Source: Parasphingopyxis algicola
Lineage (GTDB): Bacteria; Pseudomonadota; Alphaproteobacteria; Sphingomonadales; Sphingomonadaceae
Direction of reading: 5' to 3'
DNA: 64,000 nucleotides
NCBI RefSeq assembly: GCF_013378075.1
Contig: NZ_CP051131.1
Coordinates: 868,001-932,000, forward strand
A program made the position numbers and the translations under genes. Under the pieces are notes generated by a model. The model made no database searches, was not told the DNA's origin, and saw only the letters and a list, made by a program, of their open reading frames with translations. Positions 28,169 through 38,443 of the stretch are shown in pieces (positions within the stretch are counted from its first letter, which is position 1; the number at the start of each line of letters is the position of its first letter).

Positions 28169-29806
28169 TTAGACCAGACGCGACTGTCTGACCGCCGCCT
28201 CGATAAAGCTGGCGAACAGCGGGTGCGGGTCGAACGGACGGGACTTGAGCTCCGGGTGGAACTGGACGCCGACGAACCATTCATGATCGGGACGTTCGAC
28301 GATTTCCGGCAGTTCGCCGTCGGGCGACATGCCGGAGAAGATCAGCCCGCCCTTTTCGAGCGGTTCGACATAAGCCGTATTGACCTCATAGCGATGCCGA
28401 TGGCGTTCGCTGATACAGTCCGCGCCATCATAGATGGCCGACACGTGACTGTTGCCATCGAGCTTTGCGTCGTACGCACCCAGCCGCATCGTGCCGCCGA
28501 GATCGCCGCCTTCTTCACGCTTTTGCAGCCCTTCTTCGGACATCCATTCGGATATCAGGCCAACGACCGGCTCGGGCGTGTCGCCAAATTCGGTCGAGGA
28601 GGCACTTTCGACGCCCGCGAGGTTTCGCGCGCCTTCGATGCAAGCCATCTGCATGCCGAAACAGATGCCGAAATACGGCACGTTGCGTTCCCGCGCGAAA
28701 CGGACCGAGGAAATCTTGCCCTCGGCGCCGCGTTCGCCGAACGCGCCAGGCACGAGGATTCCGTGCAGCGGCTCGAGCTGGGCGGCGATATCGCTGTCTT
28801 CCTCTTCGAACAGTTCGGCATCGATCCAGCGGATATTGACCTTCACGCGGTTGGCGATCCCGCCATGGACGAGCGCTTCGTTGAGCGATTTATAGGCGTC
28901 CTGCAGGCCGACATATTTGCCGACCACGCCGATCGTGACCTCGCCTTCGGGATTCTGCAGCCGGTCGTTGATATCGACCCATTTGGAGAGTTCCGGCTCG
29001 GGCGCGTCTTCGATGCCAAAGGCGCGCAAAACCTCATCGTCGAGCCCGGCCTCGTGATAGGTGAGCGGCACAGCATAGATGCTCGGCGCATCGAGCGCCG
29101 GGATGACCGCGCTTTTGCGGACATTGCAAAAGGCAGCGATCTTCGCGCGCTCGCTGTCCGGCAGCGGCTGTTCGCAGCGACACACCAGCACTTCGGGCTG
29201 AATACCCAGCGAAGTCAGTTCGCGCACACTGTGCTGGGTCGGCTTGGTCTTCAGTTCGCCGGCCGCCGCGATAAACGGAACGAGGGTCGTATGGATCGAC
29301 ACCGACTGACCACGACCGAGTTCATTTCTGAGCTGCCGAATCGCCTCCATGAACGGCAGGCTCTCTATATCGCCCACAGTGCCGCCAATCTCGCAAATCA
29401 CGAAATCGAGATCGCCGAGATCGGCCTTCGCGAAATCCTTGATTGCGTCGGTGACGTGGGGGATCACCTGAACGGTGGCGCCCAGATAGTCGCCGCGCCG
29501 TTCCTTGGTGATGATCGTCTGATAGATGCGGCCCGAGGTCACATTGTCGGACTGACGCGCCGAAACGCCGGTAAAGCGTTCATAATGGCCGAGATCGAGA
29601 TCCGTCTCGGCGCCGTCGTCCGTCACATAGACTTCGCCGTGCTGATAGGGCGACATGGTTCCCGGATCGACGTTCAGATAGGGATCGAACTTGCGTATGC
29701 GAACCTTGTAGCCGCGCGCCTGCAGCAACGCTGCGAGGCTTGCCGCCATGAGACCCTTGCCGAGCGAGGAAACCACGCCGCCGGTGACAAAAATGAACCG
29801 CGCCAT
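28169..29806 (-). CDS. pyrG: CTP synthase
   Basis: Makes CTP from UTP, ATP and glutamine; cytosolic, filament-forming in many bacteria. 545 aa: an N-terminal synthase domain ([20 protein letters not shown]-loop) and a C-terminal class I glutamine amidotransferase domain with the nucleophile in [10 protein letters not shown], and the His/Glu pair in [15 protein letters not shown]. Preceded on the same strand by tpiA and secG; the three may be co-transcribed, with a 103-bp gap before pyrG. Confidence 0.98.
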   Translation of the reverse strand: MARFIFVTGGVVSSLGKGLMAASLAALLQARGYKVRIRKFDPYLNVDPGTMSPYQHGEVYVTDDGAETDLDLGHYERFTGVSARQSDNVTSGRIYQTIITKERRGDYLGATVQVIPHVTDAIKDFAKADLGDLDFVICEIGGTVGDIESLPFMEAIRQLRNELGRGQSVSIHTTLVPFIAAAGELKTKPTQHSVRELTSLGIQPEVLVCRCEQPLPDSERAKIAAFCNVRKSAVIPALDAPSIYAVPLTYHEAGLDDEVLRAFGIEDAPEPELSKWVDINDRLQNPEGEVTIGVVGKYVGLQDAYKSLNEALVHGGIANRVKVNIRWIDAELFEEEDSDIAAQLEPLHGILVPGAFGERGAEGKISSVRFARERNVPYFGICFGMQMACIEGARNLAGVESASSTEFGDTPEPVVGLISEWMSEEGLQKREEGGDLGGTMRLGAYDAKLDGNSHVSAIYDGADCISERHRHRYEVNTAYVEPLEKGGLIFSGMSPDGELPEIVERPDHEWFVGVQFHPELKSRPFDPHPLFASFIEAAVRQSRLV

Positions 29807-29909
29807 GGGAGGAAAGGCTTACGCAGGGTTGGCGGTAAAGCGCAAGACGACGAATCCGACTTTCGCGATTTTTTGTGAGTAAGCGGTGGGTAAGCGAGCG
29901 CTTTGACGA

Positions 29910-30308
29910 TTATTCGGCCGGCGTGTCTTCCTCGTCCGTTCCGCTGCTCTCGGCCTGGCCGGCAATCGTGCTCAATATGTCGCTGTCGACCGGTTCGGAC
30001 GCCGGCGCATCGCCGCCAAGCGGGGCGATCGGGGTAACCGGCTCGGCCTGACGCGTCAGGCTGGTATCGATGCTCGTGTCGGACTGGCGCGTGGTAGCAA
30101 GGCCGGCCAGCAGGATGCTCAGGCCGACGAAAGCGACCGCAGTCACCGCGGTTGCACGCGTCAGAAAGTCCGCCTGTCCGCGCGCCGTCATCAGTCCCGA
30201 CGACGATCCGCCGACACCGAGCCCACCGCCTTCGGAGCGCTGCATGAGAATCAGCGTAACAAGCAGGGCGGCGATAACGGCCTGAACGACAAGCAGGAAG
30301 GTGAACAT
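29910..30308 (-). CDS. secG: Preprotein translocase subunit SecG
   Basis: Small SecYEG subunit that assists protein export. 132 aa with two hydrophobic segments (about 3-22 and 52-72) separated by the conserved cytoplasmic loop LILMQRSEGGGLGVGGSSSG. The C-terminal tail, rich in Thr, Ala, Pro and acidic residues, is longer than in E. coli, as is common in alphaproteobacteria. It sits between tpiA and pyrG, the usual neighbours. Confidence 0.96.
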   Translation of the reverse strand: MFTFLLVVQAVIAALLVTLILMQRSEGGGLGVGGSSSGLMTARGQADFLTRATAVTAVAFVGLSILLAGLATTRQSDTSIDTSLTRQAEPVTPIAPLGGDAPASEPVDSDILSTIAGQAESSGTDEEDTPAE

Positions 30309-30384
30309 CGATACTCTCTATCTGATCGGGTCGGCCGATGATCGGCCCCGTTGCCGCGCGAAATAGGCGTTTCCGCGCCAAGGT

Positions 30385-31134
30385 TCAAGCGAGGGCTGCG
30401 CCGGCCTCGACGATAGGTATGAATTTGTCGGCGCTGAGGCTCGCGCCGCCGACCAGCCCGCCATCCACATTGTCGACGGCCAACAGGTCGGCCGCGTTGT
30501 CACCGTTCATCGAGCCGCCATAGAGAATGCGTACATTTTCCGCCTCATCGCCGATCATTTCCGTCAGCTTCGCGCGGATTGCGGCGTGCATCGCGGCCAC
30601 GTCCTCCAGGGTAGGAACGCGGCCCGTCCCGATCGCCCAGACCGGCTCATAGGCGATCACCAGCCAGTCGGCGGTCGCGCCGGACGGTACAGAACCCGCC
30701 ACCTGAGACGTTACCACGACCTCGGCGTCACCTGCATCGCGCTCTACTTCGGTCTCACCAACGCAGACGATCGCCGTCAGCCCGTGCCGGTGCGCGGCTT
30801 CCGCCTTGCCGCGGACGTCCGCGTCGGTTTCGCCCTGATCGGCGCGGCGTTCGCTGTGGCCGACGATCACATGATGCGCGCCGGCCTCCTTCAGCATCGC
30901 CGCCGACAGACATCCGGTATGCGCGCCCTTGTCCGCGCCGTGGCAATCCTGCGCACCGATCGCGAGCCCCGGCACACGCGCAACGGCGGGAGCAATCAGC
31001 GTCGCCGGCGGGCAGATCGCCACGTCGACCTGCGGATGGGCTTTGGCCGCCTTGTCGATCCCGTGCAACTCGCGAAGATGATCGAGATGACCGTTCATTT
31101 TCCAGTTGCCCGCAATCAGTTTGCGTCGCGCCAT
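30385..31134 (-). CDS. tpiA: Triosephosphate isomerase
   Basis: Interconverts dihydroxyacetone phosphate and glyceraldehyde-3-phosphate. 249 aa, with the N-terminal NWKMNG (catalytic Asn and Lys), the catalytic His in GHSERR, the catalytic Glu in AYEPVWAIGTG, and the phosphate-binding LYGGSMN near the C-terminus. Divergent from ppiD, with a 147-bp shared upstream region, and followed by secG and pyrG. Confidence 0.98.
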   Translation of the reverse strand: MARRKLIAGNWKMNGHLDHLRELHGIDKAAKAHPQVDVAICPPATLIAPAVARVPGLAIGAQDCHGADKGAHTGCLSAAMLKEAGAHHVIVGHSERRADQGETDADVRGKAEAAHRHGLTAIVCVGETEVERDAGDAEVVVTSQVAGSVPSGATADWLVIAYEPVWAIGTGRVPTLEDVAAMHAAIRAKLTEMIGDEAENVRILYGGSMNGDNAADLLAVDNVDGGLVGGASLSADKFIPIVEAGAALA

Positions 31135-31281
31135 GATGTCCTGCTTCCCCTGTTGATGTCAGGCGGGCCTGATAGCCGCCCGACCGGCGTCTGCCAATCG
31201 CGCGACAATGCTTGAAGCGGTGCGAGCACATCCGTAAAGCACGGAGCGAATAGCCCCTCTTCACGCAAAGTTGTAGAAACC

Positions 31282-33228
31282 ATGATCACCTTTTTCCGCA
31301 GACTGTTTTCGTCGAAACTCGGCCTGCTGTTCGCAATGGCTTTCGTCGCCCTGATCGGTCTGGCCTTCGCACTGGCCGATGTCAGCGCGCCGGGCGGCGG
31401 TTTTCTGGGCGGCGGCGGGACTACCGTGGCCTCGGTCGACGGCACCGAAGTCGACGACGAACGCATGTTCCAGCTGATGACGCGGGCGCTGCAGAATGCG
31501 CGCGAGGAACAGCCGGGCCTCGACATGACGGCGCTGATCGAAGGTGGCGGGCTCGACCAGGCGATCGATCAATACATGCAGGGCGAGGCGCTGAGCGCCT
31601 TTGCCAGCGACAACGGCCTGTTAATCAGCAAAAGACTCATCGACGCGGCGATCGCTGAGGTACCGGCCTTTCAGGGACTGACCGGAAATTTCGACGAAGC
31701 GTCGTTTCGCCAGGTTCTCGCCCAGCAGGGCCTGACCGAGGACGAGGTCCGGGCAGATCTCACGCGACAGACTCTGGTCGGCCTGCTGCTCGGCCCGGTG
31801 ACCGCCGGAGCCCAGGTTCCGGAGGCCATTGCGCGTCCCTATGCCGGACTGCTGCTCGAAGAACGCAGCGGTCAGGTCGCGGCGATTCCGTCAAGCGCGA
31901 TGCCGCAGGGCAGTCCTCCGACCGCGGAACAACTCGACAGCTTCTACCAGGAGAATATCCGGCGCTACACGCTGCCCGAGCGGCGGTCCGTGCGCTACGC
32001 GGTCTTCACGCTCGACCAGCTCAACGTACCGGCGCCGACCGATGAGCAGATTCGCGAATATTACGAGGCCAACAGCGATACCTATGGCGGCAGCCAGACA
32101 CGCACTTTCCAGCAGATCATTCTCGCCGACGAGGCCGACGCCGAGGCTTTTTACGCGGCGGTGAACGGTGGAGCCGATTTCGGCGAGCAGGCGGCCCAGC
32201 GCGGCTTTTCGATCCCGTCGACCCAGATAAGCGGCGCGACGCCCGAAAGCTTCGAGCGCACGACGTCCGAGCGGATCGCGGCAGCCGCTTTCGCCGCCGA
32301 CGAGGGGACGTTGCTCGAGCCGATGCGGTCCGGCCTCGGCTGGCATGTCATCCGCGTCGCCGATATCGTCAACCGCAACGCGACGCCGCTGGGCAGCGTC
32401 CGCCCCGAAATCGTGCAAACGCTGCGCGAGCAGGCGGGCAATGAAGCGCTCGCGCAATTCTATCTCGATATCGAAAACGCCATCGAGGACGGCGCCTCGT
32501 TCGAGGAAGTCGTCGACGACAAGGGACTCACGATCGTTTCGACGCCGCTTCTGGCGCCCAACGGCCTCGCCCCGCAGCAGCCCGATTATCGGCCTTCCGC
32601 GGATCTCCCGCCTATCCTGGAACTCGCTTTCACGCTCGACGACGACGAGGACCCGGTGCTCGTGCCGGTCATCGAGAACCAGCGCTATGCGATGGTCGAC
32701 GTGACCGAGATTGCACGCACCGCGCCGCAGCCGCTCGACTCGATCCGGCAATTCGTGACCCGTGACTATATGTTTGACCGCGCCGCCCGCCGGGCCCGCG
32801 CCATCGCCACCGAGATCGCCGCCAAGGTGAATGACGGGATGGCGTTGTCCGAAGCGATAGCGGAGGCCGATGTCCCGCTGCCGCCGCCGCAGCCGGCGCG
32901 CGCCACACGCCAGGCGATCTCGCAGGCCGGCGCCAACGTGCCGGAGCCGGTCCGGCTCATGTTCCGGATGGCGGCCAACACCGCGAAGCTCGTCCGCCTG
33001 CCGCAGGATCAGGGCTGGTATGTCGTCGTACTCGACGCCATCGAAAGCGATCCCGACGATGTGACGCCGGATCTCGTCCAGGCGACGCGTCGCGAATTCG
33101 CGAACGTGACAGCGAACGAATATGCCGAGCAGTTCGTCAACGCGGTACTGGGCGACTATCCGATCGAGCGGAACGAGGAAGCTGTCGAAGCGCTGTCGGA
33201 ACGGCTGACGACCGGCCGCCGGAACTGA
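31282..33228 (+). CDS. SurA/PpiD-type peptidylprolyl isomerase
   Basis: 648-aa periplasmic folding factor anchored by an N-terminal membrane helix (about residues 13-33). A SurA_N-3-like chaperone region follows, then a parvulin-type domain around residues 245-365 (RSVRYAVFTLDQ..., TFQQIILADEADAEAF, GLGWHVIRVADI) that looks diverged, and a helical C-terminal domain. PpiD-like proteins act near SecYEG on newly exported proteins. The final TGA overlaps the ATG of trpE (TGATG), an arrangement I know from related genomes. Confidence 0.92.
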   Translation: MITFFRRLFSSKLGLLFAMAFVALIGLAFALADVSAPGGGFLGGGGTTVASVDGTEVDDERMFQLMTRALQNAREEQPGLDMTALIEGGGLDQAIDQYMQGEALSAFASDNGLLISKRLIDAAIAEVPAFQGLTGNFDEASFRQVLAQQGLTEDEVRADLTRQTLVGLLLGPVTAGAQVPEAIARPYAGLLLEERSGQVAAIPSSAMPQGSPPTAEQLDSFYQENIRRYTLPERRSVRYAVFTLDQLNVPAPTDEQIREYYEANSDTYGGSQTRTFQQIILADEADAEAFYAAVNGGADFGEQAAQRGFSIPSTQISGATPESFERTTSERIAAAAFAADEGTLLEPMRSGLGWHVIRVADIVNRNATPLGSVRPEIVQTLREQAGNEALAQFYLDIENAIEDGASFEEVVDDKGLTIVSTPLLAPNGLAPQQPDYRPSADLPPILELAFTLDDDEDPVLVPVIENQRYAMVDVTEIARTAPQPLDSIRQFVTRDYMFDRAARRARAIATEIAAKVNDGMALSEAIAEADVPLPPPQPARATRQAISQAGANVPEPVRLMFRMAANTAKLVRLPQDQGWYVVVLDAIESDPDDVTPDLVQATRREFANVTANEYAEQFVNAVLGDYPIERNEEAVEALSERLTTGRRN

Positions 33229-34733
33229 TGGACGCGCGCGCCGACGCGATAGCGGCGCTCGAAGCCGGCCGGCCTGCGCTGATCTGGCGGCAGCAGCTGG
33301 CCGATCTCGATACCCCGATCGGCGCCGCACTCAAGCTGATCGAGCCGGGCCGTGGCGATTTCATCCTCGAGTCCGTGGAGGGTGGCAATGTGCGCGGCCG
33401 CTATACCTATATCGGACTTGCGCCCGATCTCGTCTTCCGCGCCGAGGGCGCGAAAGCGGCAATCAACCGGAACTGGCTGACCGATCGCGACGCCTTTGCC
33501 GAAACCGATGGCGACAGCGTTACGGCGCTCCGCTCGCTCGTCGAAGAATGCCGGATGGATGTGCCGGACGGGCTGCCCGACTCCCTGGCCTGTCTCGTCG
33601 GCTATTTCGGCTATGAGACGATCGGCCTGATCGAGCAGCTGTCGCGCCCGGCCGAAAACCCGCTCGCCCTGCCCGACATGCTGTTCGTCCGGCCGACACT
33701 CATACTCATTTTCGACCGGCTCGAGGACCGGCTGCACCTCGTTGCGCCGATCTGGTCGCCCGGGGAGGAAACTGCGAACAAGTCTGTGGACAAGGCTGTG
33801 GAGCGGATCGAGACGGCGGCCGCCCGACTGAACGCGCCCTATCTGCCGCGTCATAGAAAAGTCGAGCAGTTGCCGGAAGTTGCACCGCAAGCCGAGCTGG
33901 ATCCGGCCGAATATCGGCGCATGGTCGAAACCGCGAAGGAATATATCGCCGCCGGCGACATATTCCAGGTGGTGCTGGCGCAGCGCTTCACTCAACCGTT
34001 TCCGTTGCCGCCCGTCGATCTCTATCGCGCGCTACGCCGGATCAACCCCTCCCCGTTTCTCTATTATCTCGATCTCCCGGGCTTCGCGCTGATCGGCTCA
34101 AGCCCCGAAATCCTGGTGCGCGCGCGCGACGGCGAGGTCACGATCCGGCCGATCGCGGGAACGCGCCCGCGGGGCAAGACGGCGAGCGAGGATGCCGCCA
34201 ATCGCGAAAGCCTGCTCGCCGACCCCAAGGAACGCGCCGAGCATCTGATGCTGCTCGATCTGGGGCGCAACGATGTGGGCCACGTCGCCAAGGCGGGAAC
34301 GGTCACGGTGACCGACAGCTATGGCGTCGAATTCTACAGCCATGTCATGCACATCGTCTCGAACGTGACCGGAGAACTGGCCGACGATCACGACGCGATC
34401 GACGCTCTGTTCGCAGGCTTTCCGGCGGGCACGGTATCGGGCGCCCCCAAGGTCCGCGCCTGCGAGATCATCGCCGAGCTCGAGCCCGAGACGCGCGGCG
34501 CCTATGCCGGCGGCGTCGGCTATTTCTCGCCCGATGGCGGCATGGACAGCTGCATCGTGCTCCGGACGGCGGTCGTGAAGGACGGGGTCATGCATATCCA
34601 GGCCGGCGCCGGCATCGTCGCCGACAGCGACCCCGATTACGAGCAGCGGGAGTGCGAGGCCAAGGCCGGCGCGCTGTTCGCTGCGGCCAAGGAAGCGGTG
34701 GAGCGGGCCGACGAGCCGGGGTTCGGTCAGTAG
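33228..34733 (+). CDS. trpE: Anthranilate synthase component I
   Basis: Converts chorismate and ammonia (or glutamine with TrpG) to anthranilate, the first step of tryptophan synthesis. 501 aa. The chorismate-binding domain carries LIGSSPEILVRARDGEVTIRPIAGTRPRG, ERAEHLMLLDLGRNDVG, FPAGTVSGAPKVRACEII and YAGGVGYFSPDGGMDSCIVLR. The N-terminal regulatory part keeps LLESVEG-like FILESVEGGN, so Trp feedback is plausible. It is translationally coupled to ppiD but separated from trpG by a 3.7-kb stretch holding three genes on the opposite strand. Confidence 0.97.
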   Translation: MDARADAIAALEAGRPALIWRQQLADLDTPIGAALKLIEPGRGDFILESVEGGNVRGRYTYIGLAPDLVFRAEGAKAAINRNWLTDRDAFAETDGDSVTALRSLVEECRMDVPDGLPDSLACLVGYFGYETIGLIEQLSRPAENPLALPDMLFVRPTLILIFDRLEDRLHLVAPIWSPGEETANKSVDKAVERIETAAARLNAPYLPRHRKVEQLPEVAPQAELDPAEYRRMVETAKEYIAAGDIFQVVLAQRFTQPFPLPPVDLYRALRRINPSPFLYYLDLPGFALIGSSPEILVRARDGEVTIRPIAGTRPRGKTASEDAANRESLLADPKERAEHLMLLDLGRNDVGHVAKAGTVTVTDSYGVEFYSHVMHIVSNVTGELADDHDAIDALFAGFPAGTVSGAPKVRACEIIAELEPETRGAYAGGVGYFSPDGGMDSCIVLRTAVVKDGVMHIQAGAGIVADSDPDYEQRECEAKAGALFAAAKEAVERADEPGFGQ

Positions 34734-34834
34734 TAACTAGGGCAACAGCTCACCCGATCAACGCGCACCCTCACGGAATTGGCATGCTGTCTTGAACGAA
34801 TTGCGCAACCTATCGTCGCAATGCAGGTTGGTTT

Positions 34835-35788
34835 TCAGGGCATCACATTGTCGCTCACAAAAGCCATTACATCCCGCTCGTACTGTTGAAGCACGCCATC
34901 GCCCGCGCCTTGATAGGCCGTAAAGGAACCGGCGCTGCCCCTATCAACGGTCACTTGGCGGAGCGGGCCTTCAAACAACAAGTGACCGGCATTCTCGTAG
35001 AAAATGAACTCGGTCGGTCGCCCACTTTCCTGAAGCGATTCCACCCAGGCAGCTATCGATATCGGCGAATTCGGATAGGTTCTGGTCCATACGTAATCGG
35101 TCTCGGATCGGCCGGCCCAGTTGTCCATTGCACCGAACGGGATGATGGTTGGGATGGAGAGATCGCCAAGTGCGAATCCGGTGACCGCGGGGGCTTCGGA
35201 GATGATTCCCCTGATCCGGTCATTGTTGAGCTCGGTCCCGGCATACAGCACGACCCGGCCGCCATTCGAGCCGCCATACAGGAAAATGTTGCGGTTATCC
35301 CAGCGATCATCATCCGCCGCATACCCGACCGCCCCCCTGAAGACGCCCCAGATCATGTTCTGCTTACCGCCGTTCGTCACCCTGCGGGTAACGAAATTCC
35401 AGTCGGCAAACCCGTTCATCTCATAGGAATCGAACGATATGGTGGCGAACCCGTTTCGGCGGAACATCTCGACCCGGGCGCGGTCATCCTCCCGATATCC
35501 AGCACCGCCATGCGCATATACTATCACGGGAACCCTGCCCCCTTCGTCGGGGATCCAGATTTCAACCGAAGGATGCTCCGGATCGAATTCGGCAAACGGC
35601 CCGGTTAGGGAAAAGAAGCCTCTTGAACCGACTGCTCTGAGTTCCGGGATAATTCCCGAGACTTCCGGCCGAACGTCCTGACCCCGCCTCGGTTCTTGAG
35701 GCTCGGCGGCTGGCACGCTTGAAGCGACGCTAATCCCTGCGCCGGTGAGTATCGATACAATGAACAACATCGCGTAGACATTTCGCAT
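34835..35788 (-). CDS. Secreted alpha/beta-hydrolase-like protein
   Basis: About 317 aa from the ATG at 35788, which follows AAGGAG by 7 nt. The N-terminus is a Sec signal (MRNVYAMLFIVSILTGAGIS...). The fold is suggested by VIVYAHGGAGYRED (oxyanion HGG), the nucleophile elbow YGGSNGGRV (Ser in GxSxG-like GGSNGG), an Asp-containing strand, and a late His in YENAGHLLFEG. It resembles dienelactone-hydrolase or acyl-peptidase-like enzymes; the substrate is unknown. Codon use is visibly less GC-biased than in neighbours, and it sits in the block that separates trpE from trpG, so it may be a later arrival. Confidence 0.8.
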   Translation of the reverse strand: MRNVYAMLFIVSILTGAGISVASSVPAAEPQEPRRGQDVRPEVSGIIPELRAVGSRGFFSLTGPFAEFDPEHPSVEIWIPDEGGRVPVIVYAHGGAGYREDDRARVEMFRRNGFATISFDSYEMNGFADWNFVTRRVTNGGKQNMIWGVFRGAVGYAADDDRWDNRNIFLYGGSNGGRVVLYAGTELNNDRIRGIISEAPAVTGFALGDLSIPTIIPFGAMDNWAGRSETDYVWTRTYPNSPISIAAWVESLQESGRPTEFIFYENAGHLLFEGPLRQVTVDRGSAGSFTAYQGAGDGVLQQYERDVMAFVSDNVMP

Positions 35789-35901
35789 TCCGATACTCCT
35801 TACGCCTGTCGATCCGCCCATCAACGATCCGCCAATCGTCGAAACATCCAGATTTGCGAATCTCCCGCGTGATCTATCCGATCACGTGAATCACCGCCAA
35901 A

Positions 35902-36204
35902 TTACCTCAAAAGTTTCGGCCCATATTCCTCGAGTTTCCGCCGGATCGCCCCCGCAAATGGCCCAAGCAGCGCCGGCAGCTCGAAGGTCGCGATCACGGC
36001 GTCTTCGGTCACGTCGAGGCGGCAGGCCAGTCTTTGGCCCAGCGCCTCGATCGTAAAGAAAGCGGTGTCCTGCTCCCAGCGCTTTTCGGTCACCGCGCCG
36101 CCGGGGATGGCATCGGCAAAGCCGTCCATTCCCTCGGCGATCCGGCGGCGCGCTTCCTCGCGCCCCAGCTGATGGGGAATATTGGCGGTTATAGTCTCGC
36201 TCAC
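35902..36204 (-). CDS. Polyhydroxyalkanoic acid system family protein
   Basis: 100-aa protein matching the PHA-system family (PF09650): short, starting with an amphipathic beta/helix (TITANIPHQLGREEARRRI), with central KRWEQDTAFFTIEALGQRL and C-terminal RRKLEEYGPKLL. Family members are linked by name to PHA granules, but the role is poorly defined. The start is a GTG at 36204 preceded by GGAG. It lies 13 bp after the M13 peptidase gene, so both are likely on one transcript. No PHA synthase is in the window. Confidence 0.85.
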   Translation of the reverse strand: MSETITANIPHQLGREEARRRIAEGMDGFADAIPGGAVTEKRWEQDTAFFTIEALGQRLACRLDVTEDAVIATFELPALLGPFAGAIRRKLEEYGPKLLR

Positions 36205-36217
36205 CGCCCTTGCTCCT

Positions 36218-38290
36218 CTACCAGATCTTCACGCGCTGTTCGGGCGGGATGTACATCGCGTTGTCCGGGCCGACATCGAACGCCTCGTACCAGGCGTCGA
36301 TATTGGGAACGACGCCGTTGGTGCGATATTCGGCCGGGCTGTGCGGATCGGTCAGCAGCCGTTCGCGCAACGCATTCTCCCGGATCAGGCCGCGCCAGAC
36401 CTGCGCCCAGCTGAGGAAGAAGCGCTGATCGCCGGTCAGTCCGTCGATCACCGGCGGCTCGCCATGTTCGGCGACGTACCGGCGATAGGCCGAATAGGCC
36501 ATTTCGAGCCCGCCGAGATCGCCGATATTCTCGCCCATGGTCAGCGCGCCGTTGACGTTAACGCCCTCGATCGGTTCGAACGCGCCATATTGCGTGCCGA
36601 GCCGGCCCGAGCGTTCCTCGAACGCCGCAGCGGTTTCTTCGCTCCACCAGTCGCGGATGCGGCCAGTACCGTCGAACTGACGGCCCTGATCGTCGAACCC
36701 GTGACCGATCTCGTGGCCGATCACGCCGCCGATCGCGCCGTAATTGACGGCGGGATCGGCATTCGGATCGAAGAAAGGCGGCTGCAGGATCGCCGCCGGG
36801 AAGGTGATCTGATTGAGCAGCGGATTGTAATAGGCGTTCACCGTTTGCGGGTTCATCGCCCAGAGCGAACGGTCGACCGGATGCGGCAGCCGTTCGAGAT
36901 CGAGATCGAAATCGAACTGCTGCGCCCGGATCACATTGCCGAGCAGATCGTCGCGGCGCACTTCGAGGCCCGAATAGTCGATCCAGTTTTCCGGATGGCC
37001 GATGCGCGGCTCGAACGCGGCGAGCTTGGACAATGCCTCGGCGCGCGTCGGCTCGTCCATCCAGTCGCTATTCTCGATCCGCTCCTGCAGCGCGGCGCGC
37101 AGATTGACGATCAATTCGTCCATCTGGCGCTGGCTTTCGGCCGGATAATGACGATCAACATACACCTGCCCGATCGCTTCGCCGATATGGTTGTTGACGA
37201 GTGCAACGCCGCGTTTCCAGCGTTCGCGCTGCTCGGGCGTATCGCGCAGCGTCCGGCCGAAGAAATTGAAGCGGGCCTCGTCGAAATCCTCCGGGAGATA
37301 GGGCGCATAGTCGCTGATGAAGTGGAAGGTCAGATATTCCTTCCAGGTATCGAGCGGCACGCTGTCGATCAGCTCGCCGGCGGCGGTAATCGCCGTCGTC
37401 TCGGCGGCGACCACGGTGTCGATGCTGGCGAAGCCCATCCCGTCGAGCCAGTTCGGCCAGTCGAACTGCGGCGCCAGTTCGGCCAGCTGCTCGCGGTTCA
37501 TCGGATTATAGATTTGCTGGATATCACGCTGGCGAGCGGGCTCCCACTGGCTCTCGGCGAGCTGCGTTTCGAGGGCGATGATGCGGTCGGCCCGGCCTTC
37601 GCCGTCTGGAAGCCCGGCCAGTTCGTGCAGCTGGATGATGTAATCGCGATAGGCGGCGCGGAACGCGTCATATTCCTCACCCTCCTCGAGATAATAGTCG
37701 CGATTTGGCATGCCGAGACCGTCTTGCCCCGCGGCGGCAATATACCGTGTTGGATTGGCTGGATCGGGCAAGGTACCAACGCCGACAGGCGACGCGTAAC
37801 CGACCGAGCCGAACACTTCGAGCAATCCGGCGCGATCCTCAATCGCATCGATACGCGCCATATAGGGTTCGAGCGGCGCCGTACCGCGCGCTTCGATGGC
37901 GTCCTCGTCCATCCAGGCGCCGTAGAAATCGCCGACCATCTGACCGGTCGGGCCTGCGGCTTCGGGATTGGCCGCTAGGTCGTTGAGAATGGCGTGAACC
38001 TGCTGTTCGGCGCGCTCGCGCAGGATATCGAATGAGCCGTAGCGCGAGCGATCGCCCGGCATTTCGGTTTCTTCCATCCAGGTGCCGCCGGCATGTTGAT
38101 AGAAGTCGTCGCCCGGATCGACGTCGAGATTGCGCGCCTCGAGATCGATGCCCCAAGGGCCGATCTCCGCAGAACCGGCGGTAGAAGCAGCGACCTCGGC
38201 CGCTTCTTCATGATGTTCGGCAAGCGCCGGCTGGGCAGCGGTGATAGCCAACAGCGAGGCGGCAGCGAGAACGAGAGAACGAGACAGCAT
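36218..38290 (-). CDS. M13 family zinc metallopeptidase
   Basis: 690-aa neprilysin-like peptidase. A Sec signal (MLSRSLVLAAASLLAITAAQPALA) sends it to the periplasm. The zinc motif is in GGVIGHEIGHGFDDQG, the third ligand in ENIGDLGGLEMAYSAY, and the substrate-binding NAYYNPLLNQITFPAAILQPPFF is the family's NAYY motif. The C-terminus ends PPEQRVKIW, close to the usual CxxW end but without the Cys. It starts after AGGAG, is followed by the PHA-system gene, and is divergent from trpG. Confidence 0.95.
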   Translation of the reverse strand: MLSRSLVLAAASLLAITAAQPALAEHHEEAAEVAASTAGSAEIGPWGIDLEARNLDVDPGDDFYQHAGGTWMEETEMPGDRSRYGSFDILRERAEQQVHAILNDLAANPEAAGPTGQMVGDFYGAWMDEDAIEARGTAPLEPYMARIDAIEDRAGLLEVFGSVGYASPVGVGTLPDPANPTRYIAAAGQDGLGMPNRDYYLEEGEEYDAFRAAYRDYIIQLHELAGLPDGEGRADRIIALETQLAESQWEPARQRDIQQIYNPMNREQLAELAPQFDWPNWLDGMGFASIDTVVAAETTAITAAGELIDSVPLDTWKEYLTFHFISDYAPYLPEDFDEARFNFFGRTLRDTPEQRERWKRGVALVNNHIGEAIGQVYVDRHYPAESQRQMDELIVNLRAALQERIENSDWMDEPTRAEALSKLAAFEPRIGHPENWIDYSGLEVRRDDLLGNVIRAQQFDFDLDLERLPHPVDRSLWAMNPQTVNAYYNPLLNQITFPAAILQPPFFDPNADPAVNYGAIGGVIGHEIGHGFDDQGRQFDGTGRIRDWWSEETAAAFEERSGRLGTQYGAFEPIEGVNVNGALTMGENIGDLGGLEMAYSAYRRYVAEHGEPPVIDGLTGDQRFFLSWAQVWRGLIRENALRERLLTDPHSPAEYRTNGVVPNIDAWYEAFDVGPDNAMYIPPEQRVKIW

Positions 38291-38443
38291 CGGGGACTCC
38301 TGGACAAGAATGGATCGACGGCGCGCATCGGCGCTGAATGATGTGCATTACTAAACTAAAACAGTTCGTACCTGCAAGCGGCTTGGGTGGTCTGCGCGCA
38401 ATCGCGCTTGGCGGCGAGCCGCGGAGCCGATAGGCAGGTGCGC

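Noticed and set aside
27344-29878. 844-residue plus-strand frame opposite pyrG and the Crp-like gene
   Set aside because: Runs through two well-supported genes in antisense; no start signal or recognisable domain.
34800-34834. Possible terminator CAACCT...AGGTTG between trpE and the hydrolase gene
   Set aside because: Only a 6-bp stem with a 13-nt loop and a weak T-run; too poor to call.
36182-37978. 598-residue plus-strand frame opposite the M13 peptidase gene
   Set aside because: Antisense shadow; the peptidase has an intact zinc site and signal peptide.
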